Origin: Sphingobacterium bovisgrunnientis
GTDB taxonomy: Bacteria; Bacteroidota; Bacteroidia; Sphingobacteriales; Sphingobacteriaceae
Direction of reading: 5' to 3'
DNA: 32,444 bases
NCBI RefSeq assembly: GCF_009829085.1
Contig: NZ_WUQY01000037.1
Span: forward strand, 1 to 32,444
The notes beneath the pieces are model-generated. The model saw nothing but the letters and a program-made list of their open reading frames with translations, had not been told where the DNA came from and ran no database searches. Position numbers and translations under genes: made by a program. Positions 7,570-16,788 of this stretch are shown here, piece after piece; position 1 is the stretch's first letter; every line of letters starts with the position of its first letter.

Positions 7570-9072
7570 TTAGTTTTTCCATTTGTAAGAAACTACTGAT
7601 TTGGCTGGGATCTCGTAAGAGAAATGGTTATTACCATCACTTAAAGTCACTTTTTTAGCTTCATTTAAATCATTTAGCACTACGAAAGCTAACGAATTGT
7701 CGGTGTTTTGAAATGCAGCATATTCTAATCCGTCTACTTTATATCCTGTAGTATTGACTCTATAAGCTCCAGGTTTTACCACTGAAGAAAGATGACTTGT
7801 GACATAATAATGTGAGTTTCTAGTAAAGTGTGCGTAGTTTTTGCTGTTGATATCTACAGCGCCATAACAGGTTTGGCATCCGCCATCACGATTTGGTCCT
7901 TTCTCGGTGTCCAATACAAGATTCCACACAATGACAGCTTTACTCCAATTATTTACAGTTCCTAAACCAACTTCTTTCATGTCCTCAGTTAGACGTTTTT
8001 GTAAATTGCGACCATCATTCCATTCGCCGATGGAAGTTTCTGTAAATACCAATTCCTTGTCTGGACGTGCGTTATGAATATTTAACAACTCAGATTTGTC
8101 ACCGCCATAATTGTGGTAAGCTGCACCCGTAATATAAGCTGCTGCCGCAGGATCTTGGTAAATATTTAATGGATAAGATTTTTGATCTTCGATGTTATCA
8201 TAATTGTAATTGTGGTCAAAAGCATAAATCTTAGTATTCAAGTTCGCACTTTTCAATTGTGGTCCCAATGATTGCTTGATAAACTCTTGTTGCTCTTGCC
8301 AAGTCATATACATGGAAGCTGAATTTCCACGATTTAATGGCTCATTTTGGATGGTCACAGATGTGACAGGAATTCCTTCTTTCTCCATTGATTTAATCCA
8401 TTCCACAAAATACCAACCGTAATCTTGGTAATGTTTTGGATTCAATTGTCCACTTGTCCATGAATTGAAAGGTGCTAAGCTGGTCAAATTATTAACTTTC
8501 ATCCAGCGTGGAGCTGTCCATGGCGAACCCATGATTTTCAATTTTGGATTAATAGCCAATATTTCTTTTAATACAGGAATAACATAATTTTTCTCTTCGG
8601 ATTGCAATCCAAAATTCTCTTTTCCTGGTGTGTCCCAACAGGTATATTCACTCAACGAAAAATCCGAACAGCCAATCGAAATGCGCACATAGCTCATGCC
8701 ATATCCGTTTTCATCCGAAAATGTTTCGGTAAGAAATTTGGTTCTGTCTTCCTGAGACATCTTCATCAAATTGTAACACGTAGAACCAGTTATAGCAGCA
8801 CCAAAGCCTTCCATAGTTTGGAATTTTGTGTCTTTATCTATGTGGATCGTGTTTGGTGACATATTGAATTTTGTGCTAAAATCAACATGTAATTTCGTTA
8901 AGTCGTAAGCTTTGTTATTTGTGGTTACATAGAGCGTAACATCTCCTTTGGTGTCACCATTAGTTTCATTTGTTGAAGATGGAGTAAAACTGTCTTGCTG
9001 GCATCCTATAGAGGACAATAGTACAGACAATAGAAATAATTGCATCATATGTTTATAATTTGAGCGTTTCAT
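7570..9072 (-). CDS. GH30-family glycosidase lipoprotein, probable endo-beta-1,6-glucanase
   Basis: This 500-residue lipoprotein (Cys24 in SSIGC) carries a glycoside hydrolase 30 barrel with a C-terminal beta domain. The hallmark N-terminal motif MEGFGAAITGSTCYNL is at residues 87-102. The acid/base is Glu244 in TIQNEP and the nucleophile Glu345 in LVFTETSIGEW. SPWTAPRWMK (183-192) is another GH30 signature. The sequence looks most like subfamily 3, whose members cut beta-1,6-glucan, as in the yeast-glucan locus of Bacteroides thetaiotaomicron. Glucosylceramidase-like activity is the alternative. Its place between susD and the glycan-binding protein fits a surface endo-enzyme that makes oligosaccharides for import. 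The family call is near certain; the linkage is inferred. Confidence 0.88.
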   Translation of the reverse strand: MKRSNYKHMMQLFLLSVLLSSIGCQQDSFTPSSTNETNGDTKGDVTLYVTTNNKAYDLTKLHVDFSTKFNMSPNTIHIDKDTKFQTMEGFGAAITGSTCYNLMKMSQEDRTKFLTETFSDENGYGMSYVRISIGCSDFSLSEYTCWDTPGKENFGLQSEEKNYVIPVLKEILAINPKLKIMGSPWTAPRWMKVNNLTSLAPFNSWTSGQLNPKHYQDYGWYFVEWIKSMEKEGIPVTSVTIQNEPLNRGNSASMYMTWQEQQEFIKQSLGPQLKSANLNTKIYAFDHNYNYDNIEDQKSYPLNIYQDPAAAAYITGAAYHNYGGDKSELLNIHNARPDKELVFTETSIGEWNDGRNLQKRLTEDMKEVGLGTVNNWSKAVIVWNLVLDTEKGPNRDGGCQTCYGAVDINSKNYAHFTRNSHYYVTSHLSSVVKPGAYRVNTTGYKVDGLEYAAFQNTDNSLAFVVLNDLNEAKKVTLSDGNNHFSYEIPAKSVVSYKWKN

Positions 9073-9083
9073 AATAATTTATT

Positions 9084-10604
9084 TTAATAACCTGGATTTT
9101 GGATTAGGTTAGGATTCTGGTCAATTTTCGATTGTGGAATTGGAAGTCTATAAGAAAATTCATTAAATGGATAAACCAAAGGCTTGCGTCCCGAATCTTT
9201 GGCAAATACCGTATTCATAACTTCTTCTACTTTATTCAATCGCACTAAATCAAACCAACGTTGGCCTTCAAAAGCTAATTCTAGTCTTCTTTCTTTAAGC
9301 AAAGCTTTCAACATACTTTCTTGATTCGCTTTATCAGCGGATGTCAACTGTGGTAACGATACACGTTGTCTTACTTTGTCAATGATATCGGCTGCCGCTG
9401 AAAGATTAGGACTTGATTGCATGATTAATGCTTCTGCTTTGAGTAATAAAATGTCAGCGTATCTGATTTTGATGATACTACTCATTCCTGATCTCAATTT
9501 AAACATGAATGGATAATTGGATGAAGGATAATAGTTGCTCCATGTAGTCGTGTAGTACACGATGGATTGGTTCATTCGAATATTGTCACCTTCATTTTGA
9601 TAAGCTTGTATCAAATCTCTCGAGGGCGTAACCCATTTGGCCCAAGTAAAATTCACATCATAATTTGATAAATCGCGACCAAACATCCAACTCGCCCAAT
9701 TTCCTGCGCCTGGAAAAAACTGTGCTTCAAGTATAGATTCTCTTGTATTTCGTTGCAACACATCTTTATTGTCAGCTGTTAATTGGTAAACATCTGCATA
9801 ACTCGGATTCAAGTCAAAACCATCTTGAGCCAGAGCGTCTGCGTATTGAATAACCTTTGCGTAATCTTGAATAGGCTTTTCAGCATAGATTTTTGCTAAT
9901 AAGGCTTTAGCTACAGATTTTGAAAAACGCGTTTTGTCTGTTGGAGCGTTATCTGGTGCATTCGCTAATCCATCGAGCAAATCTGCTTCAATTTGTTTAT
10001 ATGCTTCCTCCTCAGTACTTTGTTTTGGAAAATATTGAGGATATACTTCCGATACGTTTTCGGAGGTGATATCTGGTGCAACCGTCATCACAACTGGTAT
10101 AGAACCATAAATCCGCACCATATCAAACAAAACCAATGCTCTGAAAATTTTTGCTTGCGCCTTGTATGAACTTATTAATGCTGGGCTTAAAGAATTGTCT
10201 GCTACACTGTCTATATATACTATTAGTCGGTTTGCACGGGCGATATCTTCTAAATAGCGTTGCCAATCACGTTCAATAACAGAATTTGAGCCTTCGATAG
10301 AATTATTTTCAAAAGGTACTACTTCAGCGCCAGTTGTTCCTGCGTAAGCATTGTCGCTATGTGCATCAGAAATTAACAATAAATCCAAGTGCCAATGTTC
10401 TTGTCTATCTTTTAACTGTTGATACAATGAGTTTAAATAATTATCAACTGCTGCTCTATCTCTAAATACTATATTCTGACCCTGTTCATTTTCACCTTCG
10501 GTAACATCCGAAAAAGAATCCAATGGATCTCGGTTGAGCGAGCAAGACCATGTAAGCGTACATGAGAGTATTAAGGCGGTAAATGTTCTAAAATATGTTT
10601 TCAT
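9084..10604 (-). CDS. susD: RagB/SusD-family nutrient-uptake lipoprotein
   Basis: This 506-residue lipoprotein has a signal sequence ending in WSC (Cys21). It forms the lid of the SusCD outer-membrane glycan importer. It shows the typical helical TPR-type body, with ARANRLIVYIDSV and SYKAQAKIFRALVLFDMVRIYGSIPVV around residues 125-175. The SusD C-terminal region is also clear: KIRYADILLLKAEAL, LKERRLELAFEGQRWFDLVR and the ending RLPIPQSKIDQNPNLIQNPGY. It follows susC by 11 bases and precedes the GH30 gene by 11 bases, so all are one operon. Substrate specificity cannot be read from the sequence alone. Confidence 0.94.
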   Translation of the reverse strand: MKTYFRTFTALILSCTLTWSCSLNRDPLDSFSDVTEGENEQGQNIVFRDRAAVDNYLNSLYQQLKDRQEHWHLDLLLISDAHSDNAYAGTTGAEVVPFENNSIEGSNSVIERDWQRYLEDIARANRLIVYIDSVADNSLSPALISSYKAQAKIFRALVLFDMVRIYGSIPVVMTVAPDITSENVSEVYPQYFPKQSTEEEAYKQIEADLLDGLANAPDNAPTDKTRFSKSVAKALLAKIYAEKPIQDYAKVIQYADALAQDGFDLNPSYADVYQLTADNKDVLQRNTRESILEAQFFPGAGNWASWMFGRDLSNYDVNFTWAKWVTPSRDLIQAYQNEGDNIRMNQSIVYYTTTWSNYYPSSNYPFMFKLRSGMSSIIKIRYADILLLKAEALIMQSSPNLSAAADIIDKVRQRVSLPQLTSADKANQESMLKALLKERRLELAFEGQRWFDLVRLNKVEEVMNTVFAKDSGRKPLVYPFNEFSYRLPIPQSKIDQNPNLIQNPGY

Positions 10605-10615
10605 GTTCTTACGAT

Positions 10616-13585
10616 TTAAAATTCAAGATTCAGACCTACTACGAATGAACGGCTGTGTGGGTACGTTCCCCAATCAATTCCTTGCACACTGCCACTATCT
10701 CCCCATTGATTTACTTCGGGATCCATTCCTGTATATTTTGTCAAAGTCAACAAATTGCTAGCAGAGAAATAAGGCTGTAATTTTGAGAATCCAATTTTTC
10801 TAAGTTTTTCAGCTGTAATATTGTAACTCAATGAGATGTTTTTCAATCTTAAATAACTGCCATCTTCGATGAAATACGTAGAATTCTTGATGTCATAACC
10901 AGCTTTGGGAATATGAGTAATCTGTCCAGGGATTTTCCAACGGTCAAGTACTTTGGTGATTTGGTTTTTACCATCATACATTCCTTCCATTTCGATACGA
11001 CTCGAATTGTAGATATCGTTGCCATATGAGCCTTGTAGAAATACACTCAAATCAAAATTTTTGTAAGAAAAATTATTTGTCATACCGTAGGTGAATTTTG
11101 GATTTGGATCACCAATATAAGTTCTGTCAGAAGAAGATATTTTGCCATCATTGTTCAAATCTCTGTACATCAATTCACCAGTCTCTGGATTTACCCCGTC
11201 CGAAATATATCCATAAAACCCACCAAGAGATCGACCAGGCTCATTTCTTACAACATAGTCGTTTACAATTTCAGAAGTTTTAGCTGCATAATAAATCTTT
11301 TGAAGCTCTAATTTGTCCAATCGATTCTTGTTGAAAGAAATATTAAAATCTGTATCCCATGTTAAGGCTTTGCGAATGTTTTTTGTTCCTATAGTAGCTT
11401 CAAAACCTTTGTTGGTCATTTCGCCTTCATTTCTACGAATAGAACTAGCGATCTGTCCATCAGGCAATGTCGCATACATCAACATATCGGTAGTCTTCTT
11501 GTGGTAATAGTCCAATGTCACGGATAATCGATTGTTCAAACCAACAAAGTCAATACCCAGATTAGATTGTGTGGTTGTTTCCCAACGTAAATCTTTTGTT
11601 CTAAGGTTGCTTGGACTAATGTTTGGTACAGCATTTTCGAAACCGACTTGAAACCATTGAAATCGTTCGATATTGTACAATTGCAAGTATGCATAATCGC
11701 CTAAACCTGATTGATTACCTGTCTGTCCCCAGCCACCACGAATTTTTAAGTCATCAACCCAAGTTTGATCTTCCATGAACGATTCTGATGATAATCTCCA
11801 AGCTGCTGATAATGAAGGAAAATACCCCCAACGATTGGAGGGGCTAAGTTTAGACGAGCCGTCTGCGCGCATATTGACGGTCAATAGGTATTTGCTGTCA
11901 TAATTATACATTGCACGAGCGAAATAGGACATAATTGCCCAATCTGAAGCACCGCTTCCTGTTCCATTCCATGAGATTTTATTCGCAGCATTTAATGTTT
12001 GGATCAGCTCATTACGAAAGTGTGATCCACTGATATAACTGTTTGTGTATTTGGAGTCAGTCCACGAGTTACCCACCATGAAATCTACATTATGCTTGTC
12101 GTATTGTTGAGTATAATTTAATGTATTATCCCAGACAATCAAGGTGTTCATGTTTCGAGCATCCGAGGCTGTTCCGAATTGGCTACGTCCCCAAGCAGAA
12201 GTTATCGGATCAAGAAAGGTTGTATTCAAGCCATTTCTACGATCTAAGGTTAAAGCTGTTTTGAAGTTAAGATTTTCCGTAAATGTGATTAATGCATTTC
12301 CGGATGCCAATAATCTATTTTCTCTATTCTTATTAAATTTACCACGACTAAGATTTTCTAAGGGGCTGGTAATATTACCAATACCATAGAAGTTGTTGTA
12401 GTATTGATTTGGATTCTCTGGATCCCAAATAGGAGCGTAGACAGGTGTATTGATTACGGATAGCACTACACCACCGCGATTAGCTCCAGTCCCTGAAATA
12501 ATTCCGTTATCGTTATAATCCGAATAATTGATGTTTGCAGAAATTTTAAGCCAATCACGAACCTGATTGTCAATATTTCCTCTGAAATGATAACGTTTAA
12601 AATAGGAGCTTTCTAAAATACCATTATCGCCTACATAACCAGCAGATAAGTAGTATTTTAGCTTTTCTGTACCGTCAGAAATGGACAGTTGGTAATTTTG
12701 TTGAATACCAGTATTATACGCTTCCTTAAACCAGTCCGTATTATCTTTCAAACCGTTCGGAAGATTGACAAGACCTATCTCATCCTGTAATTCTTTATAT
12801 TGTTCCGTATTCAATACTTGGAAAGAATTGCTAACGATGTTAGACGTATATTGCGCGTTAAGACCAATTTTTGCAACTCCAGATTTCCCAGATTTGGTGG
12901 AAATGAGCACAACGCCATTTGCTGCTCTTGATCCATATATTGCTGCTGAAGAGGCATCTTTCAATATTTGGATATCCTGAATATCATTAGGAGCTAAAAA
13001 TTTGATATTGTCCACCGGAACTCCATCCACTACATATAGGGGAGAGTTGCTGGCGTTGAATGAGGTCGTACCTCTTACACGAATGGACATTTCGCCTCCA
13101 GGAGCACCACTTGGTTGTGTTACAGATACACCCGCGGCTTTACCTTGTATCGCTTGACCTACGTTGACAATTGGTCTTTTTTCCAAATCTTTTGTCGATA
13201 CGGAAGAAATTGCTGTCGTCACATCCTTTCTTTTTACACTACCGTAACCAATTACTACAACATCTTCTAGATTATTAATTTGCTTAATTAATGCAATGGT
13301 AATGTTCGATTCATTTGCAGTAAAAGTATAGGTTTCGTAATTCAACGAGCTTACTTGCACTTCCGCATTTACAGGCACATTGATTTCAAATAAACCTTCG
13401 CTGTTGGATGAGGTTTTTGATGTTCCATTTTTCGTGGAAATGGTTGCTCCAGGAATTGCATATTGATTCTCCGCATCAATAATTTTTCCTTTGATCAATC
13501 TGGTCTGTTGTGCGTACACAGATTGCGCATGTATTACCAATAATAGCAATACAATAACATTAAATAATGGTATTTTTCTTTTCAT
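10616..13585 (-). CDS. susC: SusC/RagA-family TonB-dependent outer-membrane glycan transporter
   Basis: This 989-residue protein imports oligosaccharides across the outer membrane with SusD. From the ATG at 13585 it has a signal peptide of about 26 residues (to VYAQ) and a carboxypeptidase-regulatory-like domain at about 29-100 (KGKIIDAENQYAIPGATIST). A TonB-box region follows (DVVVIGYGSVKRKDV, about 108-122), then the plug with RVRGTTSFNASNSPLYVVDGVP and the SusC signature ILKDASSAAIYGSRAANGVV. The rest is beta-barrel, ending in SFVVGLNLEF with the terminal Phe of barrel proteins. The frame is open for 15 more codons (to 13630), but that start puts a polar stretch before the signal peptide. 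It is the first structural gene of the locus, 206 bases after the regulator. Confidence 0.95.
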   Translation of the reverse strand: MKRKIPLFNVIVLLLLVIHAQSVYAQQTRLIKGKIIDAENQYAIPGATISTKNGTSKTSSNSEGLFEINVPVNAEVQVSSLNYETYTFTANESNITIALIKQINNLEDVVVIGYGSVKRKDVTTAISSVSTKDLEKRPIVNVGQAIQGKAAGVSVTQPSGAPGGEMSIRVRGTTSFNASNSPLYVVDGVPVDNIKFLAPNDIQDIQILKDASSAAIYGSRAANGVVLISTKSGKSGVAKIGLNAQYTSNIVSNSFQVLNTEQYKELQDEIGLVNLPNGLKDNTDWFKEAYNTGIQQNYQLSISDGTEKLKYYLSAGYVGDNGILESSYFKRYHFRGNIDNQVRDWLKISANINYSDYNDNGIISGTGANRGGVVLSVINTPVYAPIWDPENPNQYYNNFYGIGNITSPLENLSRGKFNKNRENRLLASGNALITFTENLNFKTALTLDRRNGLNTTFLDPITSAWGRSQFGTASDARNMNTLIVWDNTLNYTQQYDKHNVDFMVGNSWTDSKYTNSYISGSHFRNELIQTLNAANKISWNGTGSGASDWAIMSYFARAMYNYDSKYLLTVNMRADGSSKLSPSNRWGYFPSLSAAWRLSSESFMEDQTWVDDLKIRGGWGQTGNQSGLGDYAYLQLYNIERFQWFQVGFENAVPNISPSNLRTKDLRWETTTQSNLGIDFVGLNNRLSVTLDYYHKKTTDMLMYATLPDGQIASSIRRNEGEMTNKGFEATIGTKNIRKALTWDTDFNISFNKNRLDKLELQKIYYAAKTSEIVNDYVVRNEPGRSLGGFYGYISDGVNPETGELMYRDLNNDGKISSSDRTYIGDPNPKFTYGMTNNFSYKNFDLSVFLQGSYGNDIYNSSRIEMEGMYDGKNQITKVLDRWKIPGQITHIPKAGYDIKNSTYFIEDGSYLRLKNISLSYNITAEKLRKIGFSKLQPYFSASNLLTLTKYTGMDPEVNQWGDSGSVQGIDWGTYPHSRSFVVGLNLEF

Positions 13586-13636
13586 AAATTGTGATGTAAA
13601 TATGAATTGGTTATCAATTACAGTCTGCACTGTATG

Positions 13637-13660
13637 GCATAAAAGATTCCTTCTTTATGC
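13637..13660. promoter_or_regulatory. Dyad symmetry upstream of susC
   Basis: GCATAAA (13637-13643) and TTTATGC (13654-13660) are perfect reverse complements around a 10-base spacer. They lie about 50-75 bases upstream of the susC start. This could be a binding site of the locus regulator or an RNA hairpin in the leader. No exact -7 element could be placed in this region. Confidence 0.3.
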
Positions 13661-13702
13661 TTCGATAAAATTAGTTATACTATATTTCATTAGAAACAGG
13701 AT

Positions 13703-13720
13703 GAAGTACATAAGTACTTC
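13703..13720. promoter_or_regulatory. Palindrome between regulator and susC
   Basis: GAAGTAC (13703-13709) and GTACTTC (13714-13720) form a 7-bp inverted repeat with a 4-base loop. A T-rich stretch follows on the plus strand only, so as a terminator it faces the wrong way for the minus-strand regulator gene. An operator upstream of susC is an alternative reading. Confidence 0.3.
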
Positions 13721-13791
13721 GTTTTTATTTTAATGAATTGATAGTTAGTGTTTTGTTGTTTTTGGGCGCCTAAAAAAAGTACCTTTTAAGT

Positions 13792-15408
13792 TTATTTTCT
13801 ATTGATGTTTCCAATGTTTTTGACGAGATTTTCAAATTCATCACGGTTTCCAATGGCTTTATTTCTGACCTTTGTTCGGTAATTGTATACCGTCCGTAAA
13901 GAATAGCGAAGGAAGCTAGCAATCTTCACACTGTCATCAATACCGAGTCGAATAAGCGCAAATATCCTTAATTCTGTATTTAAGAGTTCTCCTTTTTTAG
14001 GAATAATGATTTCGTCTGAGCGCAACAATTTATTGAAGTCATTAATAAATGATGGATATAAATTCAAAAATATCGAGTCAAAATTATGGTATAATTCGGC
14101 GACTTCTTCTTCTATGACCTTAGTTGATTTTAAATCTGCCAATAGCTCATTAATAAGTTGATTGTTTGCTTTTTTGAGCATACCTTTTCGCATAGTGTCT
14201 ATCTTCTCAATGTAAGAGGAACACATGTCAAAAAATTGTGCGATATATTCTTCTTTGATATGATTGGATTCAGCCAATTGAATATTGCTGTTATATATCT
14301 GCTGATTCATCGCTATTAATTGACTATTTGTCTCAGAAAGCTGGGATTTAATAGCTTTTAATTTGTTGAATTGTTTTACAATAAAAAAAATTCCACCTAT
14401 CAGAATTAGTGACAGTATACTAATAAGGATAAGATTAATTGTCAATTTTCTGTTTTGGTCATTGATCTTCTTTTGGTAGGAGTAATTTATAATTGGATAG
14501 AAGGTAGTTCCTTCTATAATTCGGTAACGTACATTGCAGAATATGGCATCTCGAATGGCTTTGTCTATAAGTATGAAAGCTCTATCAAAATCTCCAGATC
14601 CATAATAAAACATCGCTAAATCCTGGAGTGATGCATTGTCTTTATTTGCATTTTTTACGTCAGCGATAGCAGATTTTATGAGGTAATATTTTTGAAGCTC
14701 TGCGTTATTTTCCTGTTTGTATCCAATTCCTAATAAATATGCAATTATCGCGACTTGATGATTGTCGTTTATATTTTCGTTCAATAAAAACTTTAGTTCG
14801 TCGATAGCTTGTGCGCGATTTCCAGAAAACAGTTTTTTTGTCGCATTTTCAATTTTATACAAAAGTTGATTTGTGTCTAAGCAACTTATCAACGAGTCTC
14901 TGTAAATTTCACTTAATCTGTAAAATTCATTGTTGTTATTACTTTGTCCATAATGGCTGTAAAAAGAGCCGTATGTTTGGTAATACTTGGGTAATATAGC
15001 TTTGGCTATTTTAGTTTTATTGATTGATTTAAGAATATTTATTGCTTCTATGTATCGGCCTGTGGTAGAATATAAAGCTGCTAGATCGAGATCCAAAATC
15101 GTGTGAAGGGAATCATCTTGAGGAGTTAGCAATTTTTTGCAATATTGAATGTAATTCAGTGAAGAATCAGATTGAAACTTAGCGTATTGCGTCGCTATTT
15201 TGTAATTTATTGCATAAGATTCATTTCTGTCAAGATATTTTCCAGTTCGTAATTGTTGCTTTAGGTTATCTATGTCATCTAATCTTATTCTATGGTAGTA
15301 TTCTCCTTTATTTATAGCATTATCTAATTCTTTCTCAAGACTTTGAAGGTCCTGAGATAATACGAACGAAGGAATGAATACAAAAATTAATAAAATAAGC
15401 TTAATCAT
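13792..15408 (-). CDS. SusR-like membrane-anchored regulator of the polysaccharide locus
   Basis: This 538-residue protein has a signal sequence (about 1-18) and a long helical, TPR-like region to about residue 315, probably periplasmic. One transmembrane helix follows at 322-344. A cytoplasmic coiled-coil-like segment (about 347-385) leads to a C-terminal LuxR-type helix-turn-helix at about 478-518 (TELRIFALIRLGIDDSVKIA...SLRTVYNYRTKVRNKA). This is the architecture and length of SusR and related DUF6377-type sensors, which sense oligosaccharides in the periplasm and activate the adjoining susCD operon directly. It lies immediately upstream of susC on the same strand with 206 bases between. 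It is not a hybrid two-component system, as no kinase or receiver domain is present. Confidence 0.85.
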   Translation of the reverse strand: MIKLILLIFVFIPSFVLSQDLQSLEKELDNAINKGEYYHRIRLDDIDNLKQQLRTGKYLDRNESYAINYKIATQYAKFQSDSSLNYIQYCKKLLTPQDDSLHTILDLDLAALYSTTGRYIEAINILKSINKTKIAKAILPKYYQTYGSFYSHYGQSNNNNEFYRLSEIYRDSLISCLDTNQLLYKIENATKKLFSGNRAQAIDELKFLLNENINDNHQVAIIAYLLGIGYKQENNAELQKYYLIKSAIADVKNANKDNASLQDLAMFYYGSGDFDRAFILIDKAIRDAIFCNVRYRIIEGTTFYPIINYSYQKKINDQNRKLTINLILISILSLILIGGIFFIVKQFNKLKAIKSQLSETNSQLIAMNQQIYNSNIQLAESNHIKEEYIAQFFDMCSSYIEKIDTMRKGMLKKANNQLINELLADLKSTKVIEEEVAELYHNFDSIFLNLYPSFINDFNKLLRSDEIIIPKKGELLNTELRIFALIRLGIDDSVKIASFLRYSLRTVYNYRTKVRNKAIGNRDEFENLVKNIGNINRK

Positions 15409-15482
15409 AAGTATAGGTATCTACAGCTATTATCAGATAGATTCAAAGTTTGAATATAGATATTACAGCCATAATAAAAACA

Positions 15483-15509
15483 AAAAAGCGCAAAATATTT
15501 GCGCTTTTT
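15483..15509 (-). terminator. Rho-independent terminator after the beta-barrel gene
   Basis: AAAAAGCGCAAA (15483-15494) and TTTGCGCTTTTT (15498-15509) form a perfect 12-bp stem with a 3-base loop. On the minus strand it is followed by further T-rich sequence. It lies 22 bases past the stop of the outer-membrane gene. It is near-symmetric and could act in both directions. Confidence 0.85.
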
Positions 15510-15531
15510 ACTCTTTATAAATATATGTACC

Positions 15532-16149
15532 TTAAAATAAGCTATAGCCTACACTAATAGTCCAAAGATTTAAAGTTTGTTTTCCTGCAGTTTCATTTCT
15601 GCTAATATTACCTAAGCCATATTCATAACGTAAATCAACAGCAAAATTGCCGAAATCAACGCCAGTACCTGCAACCACAGCAGCGAATTTGTCTTTGTAA
15701 TTTTTAACACCATCATCTAGCGTTGTATTTACATTGTCTTTATAGGAGTTTTCTTCATCTACTACAAATGAGAATAATGGACCAGCTTGAAGCTTTAATT
15801 TAACAGGACCAACAGGAAATTTAGTTCCTAATAAAATAGGCACATCTATATTTGTAAATTTAATATCCCCTTTAACTAGATCAGAAGGTGCTACATCAGC
15901 TTCAGGATGGATTGTTGCACTTTTGCTTGTGAAATATGCTTCCGGTTGGATGTGAAACTTGCTGCCACCGATTCTTCCCCAGATACCCGCTAAATATCCG
16001 ACGCTGTTGTCATTATTAAAAATATTCTTGTCAGTCTCTAATTTAGCTACGTTAAAGCCGGCTTTAATACCAAGTTTCAAATCTTGAGCTTGTGAAGTAG
16101 TGACGAAAGCGCATGTTGCGATTAATGCCAATAATATTGTTTTTTTCAT
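15532..16149 (-). CDS. PorT-like outer-membrane beta-barrel protein
   Basis: This 205-residue protein has a clear signal peptide (MKKTILLALIATCAFVTTSQAQ). The rest is alternating beta-strand sequence of the small outer-membrane barrel type (OMP_b-brl_2). It starts with LKLGIKAGFNVAKLE and ends in LNLWTISVGYSLF with a terminal Phe. Members of this group are abundant in Bacteroidota and mostly lack known functions. It is a single-gene unit with its own terminator at 15483-15509 and a candidate -7 element at 16174-16181. It is divergent from the CsbD-like gene, with 51 bases between. Nothing ties it to the polysaccharide locus beyond adjacency. Confidence 0.85.
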   Translation of the reverse strand: MKKTILLALIATCAFVTTSQAQDLKLGIKAGFNVAKLETDKNIFNNDNSVGYLAGIWGRIGGSKFHIQPEAYFTSKSATIHPEADVAPSDLVKGDIKFTNIDVPILLGTKFPVGPVKLKLQAGPLFSFVVDEENSYKDNVNTTLDDGVKNYKDKFAAVVAGTGVDFGNFAVDLRYEYGLGNISRNETAGKQTLNLWTISVGYSLF

Positions 16150-16173
16150 ATAATAAATGTTATTTTAGACCAT

Positions 16174-16181
16174 CAAAATTA
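16174..16181 (-). promoter_or_regulatory. -7 element of the beta-barrel gene
   Basis: On the minus strand TAATTTTG matches TAnnTTTG exactly, 24 bases before the ATG at 16149. No -33 element at good spacing is evident. Confidence 0.4.
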
Positions 16182-16200
16182 TAAATTCATTCACTAAATT

Positions 16201-16416
16201 ATGTCAATCCTTAAAATTACAAATTCTGATTGGGAAATTCTTAAAATAAAGCTTCAACGTAAGTATAATCACTTATCTGCAGAAGATCTATCTTATAATG
16301 AGGGCGAAGAAAATTTATTGATCAACAGATTAGCGAAACGTTTGAAACGTACGCAGGAGTATGTTATCTTCACGCTCTCAAAGCAGTTAGCAGATTTGAC
16401 TAGTAATAGATTGTAA
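16201..16416 (+). CDS. CsbD-like small stress protein
   Basis: This 71-residue, highly charged, helical protein has no membrane segment. The stretch around WEILKIKLQRKYNHLSAEDL followed by SYNEGEENLLINRLAKRLKR has the CsbD-family pattern: W..IK.KLKQKY..L...DL...EG....L...L. CsbD-like proteins are general-stress proteins of unknown mechanism. The gene lies 8 bases before csaA and is probably co-transcribed with it. The similarity is moderate, so the family name is tentative, but the ORF is convincing from its position and composition. Confidence 0.65.
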   Translation: MSILKITNSDWEILKIKLQRKYNHLSAEDLSYNEGEENLLINRLAKRLKRTQEYVIFTLSKQLADLTSNRL

Positions 16417-16424
16417 CAAGTCAT

Positions 16425-16760
16425 ATGGAAATTAGTTGGGCTGATTTTGAAAAAGTTGATTTACGCGTAGGGACTATTCTTGACGTACAAGATTTTCCAT
16501 CAGCGCGCAAACCAGCATATCAGTTGCAAATTGATTTTGGTGAAGCAATAGGAATTCGTAAATCGAGTGCGCAAATAACAAAGCATTATACGAAGGAAGA
16601 ATTGTTCGGAAGACAAATTTTGGCTGTAGTGAATTTTCCGAAGAAACAAATCGGAAAATTTATGTCCGAATGTTTAGTTACAGGTTTTGCTGACGAAAAT
16701 GGCGACATTGTGTTGACAAGTGTAGAACGAAAATTGCCAAATGGGGCAAAATTAATATAA
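16425..16760 (+). CDS. csaA: CsaA-type tRNA-binding domain protein
   Basis: This 111-residue protein is a single tRNA-binding OB-fold, the length and pattern of CsaA: WADFEKVDLRVGTILDVQDFPSARKPAYQLQIDFG near the start, then IRKSSAQI and VVNFPKKQIGKFMSECLVTGF. The C-terminal GDIVLTSVERKLPNGAKLI closes the fold. In Bacillus CsaA is described as a secretion-related chaperone, and the homologous domain of Trbp111 binds tRNA. Its role in Bacteroidota is unproven. It starts 8 bases after the CsbD-like gene. Confidence 0.9.
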   Translation: MEISWADFEKVDLRVGTILDVQDFPSARKPAYQLQIDFGEAIGIRKSSAQITKHYTKEELFGRQILAVVNFPKKQIGKFMSECLVTGFADENGDIVLTSVERKLPNGAKLI

Positions 16761-16788
16761 TCTAATCTATTGTGCATTAATAGTTATT

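Noticed and set aside
12144..12980. Several plus-strand frames of 60-81 codons inside susC
   Set aside because: They lie wholly within the susC coding region, have no promoter, and resemble no protein family.
13703..13730. Terminator of the SusR-like regulator gene
   Set aside because: The T-rich stretch follows the hairpin only on the plus strand, whereas the regulator is read on the minus strand.
13491..13733. Plus-strand 80-codon frame across the susC start
   Set aside because: The first part is antisense to the SusC signal peptide and the rest is AT-rich leader. No start signals were seen.
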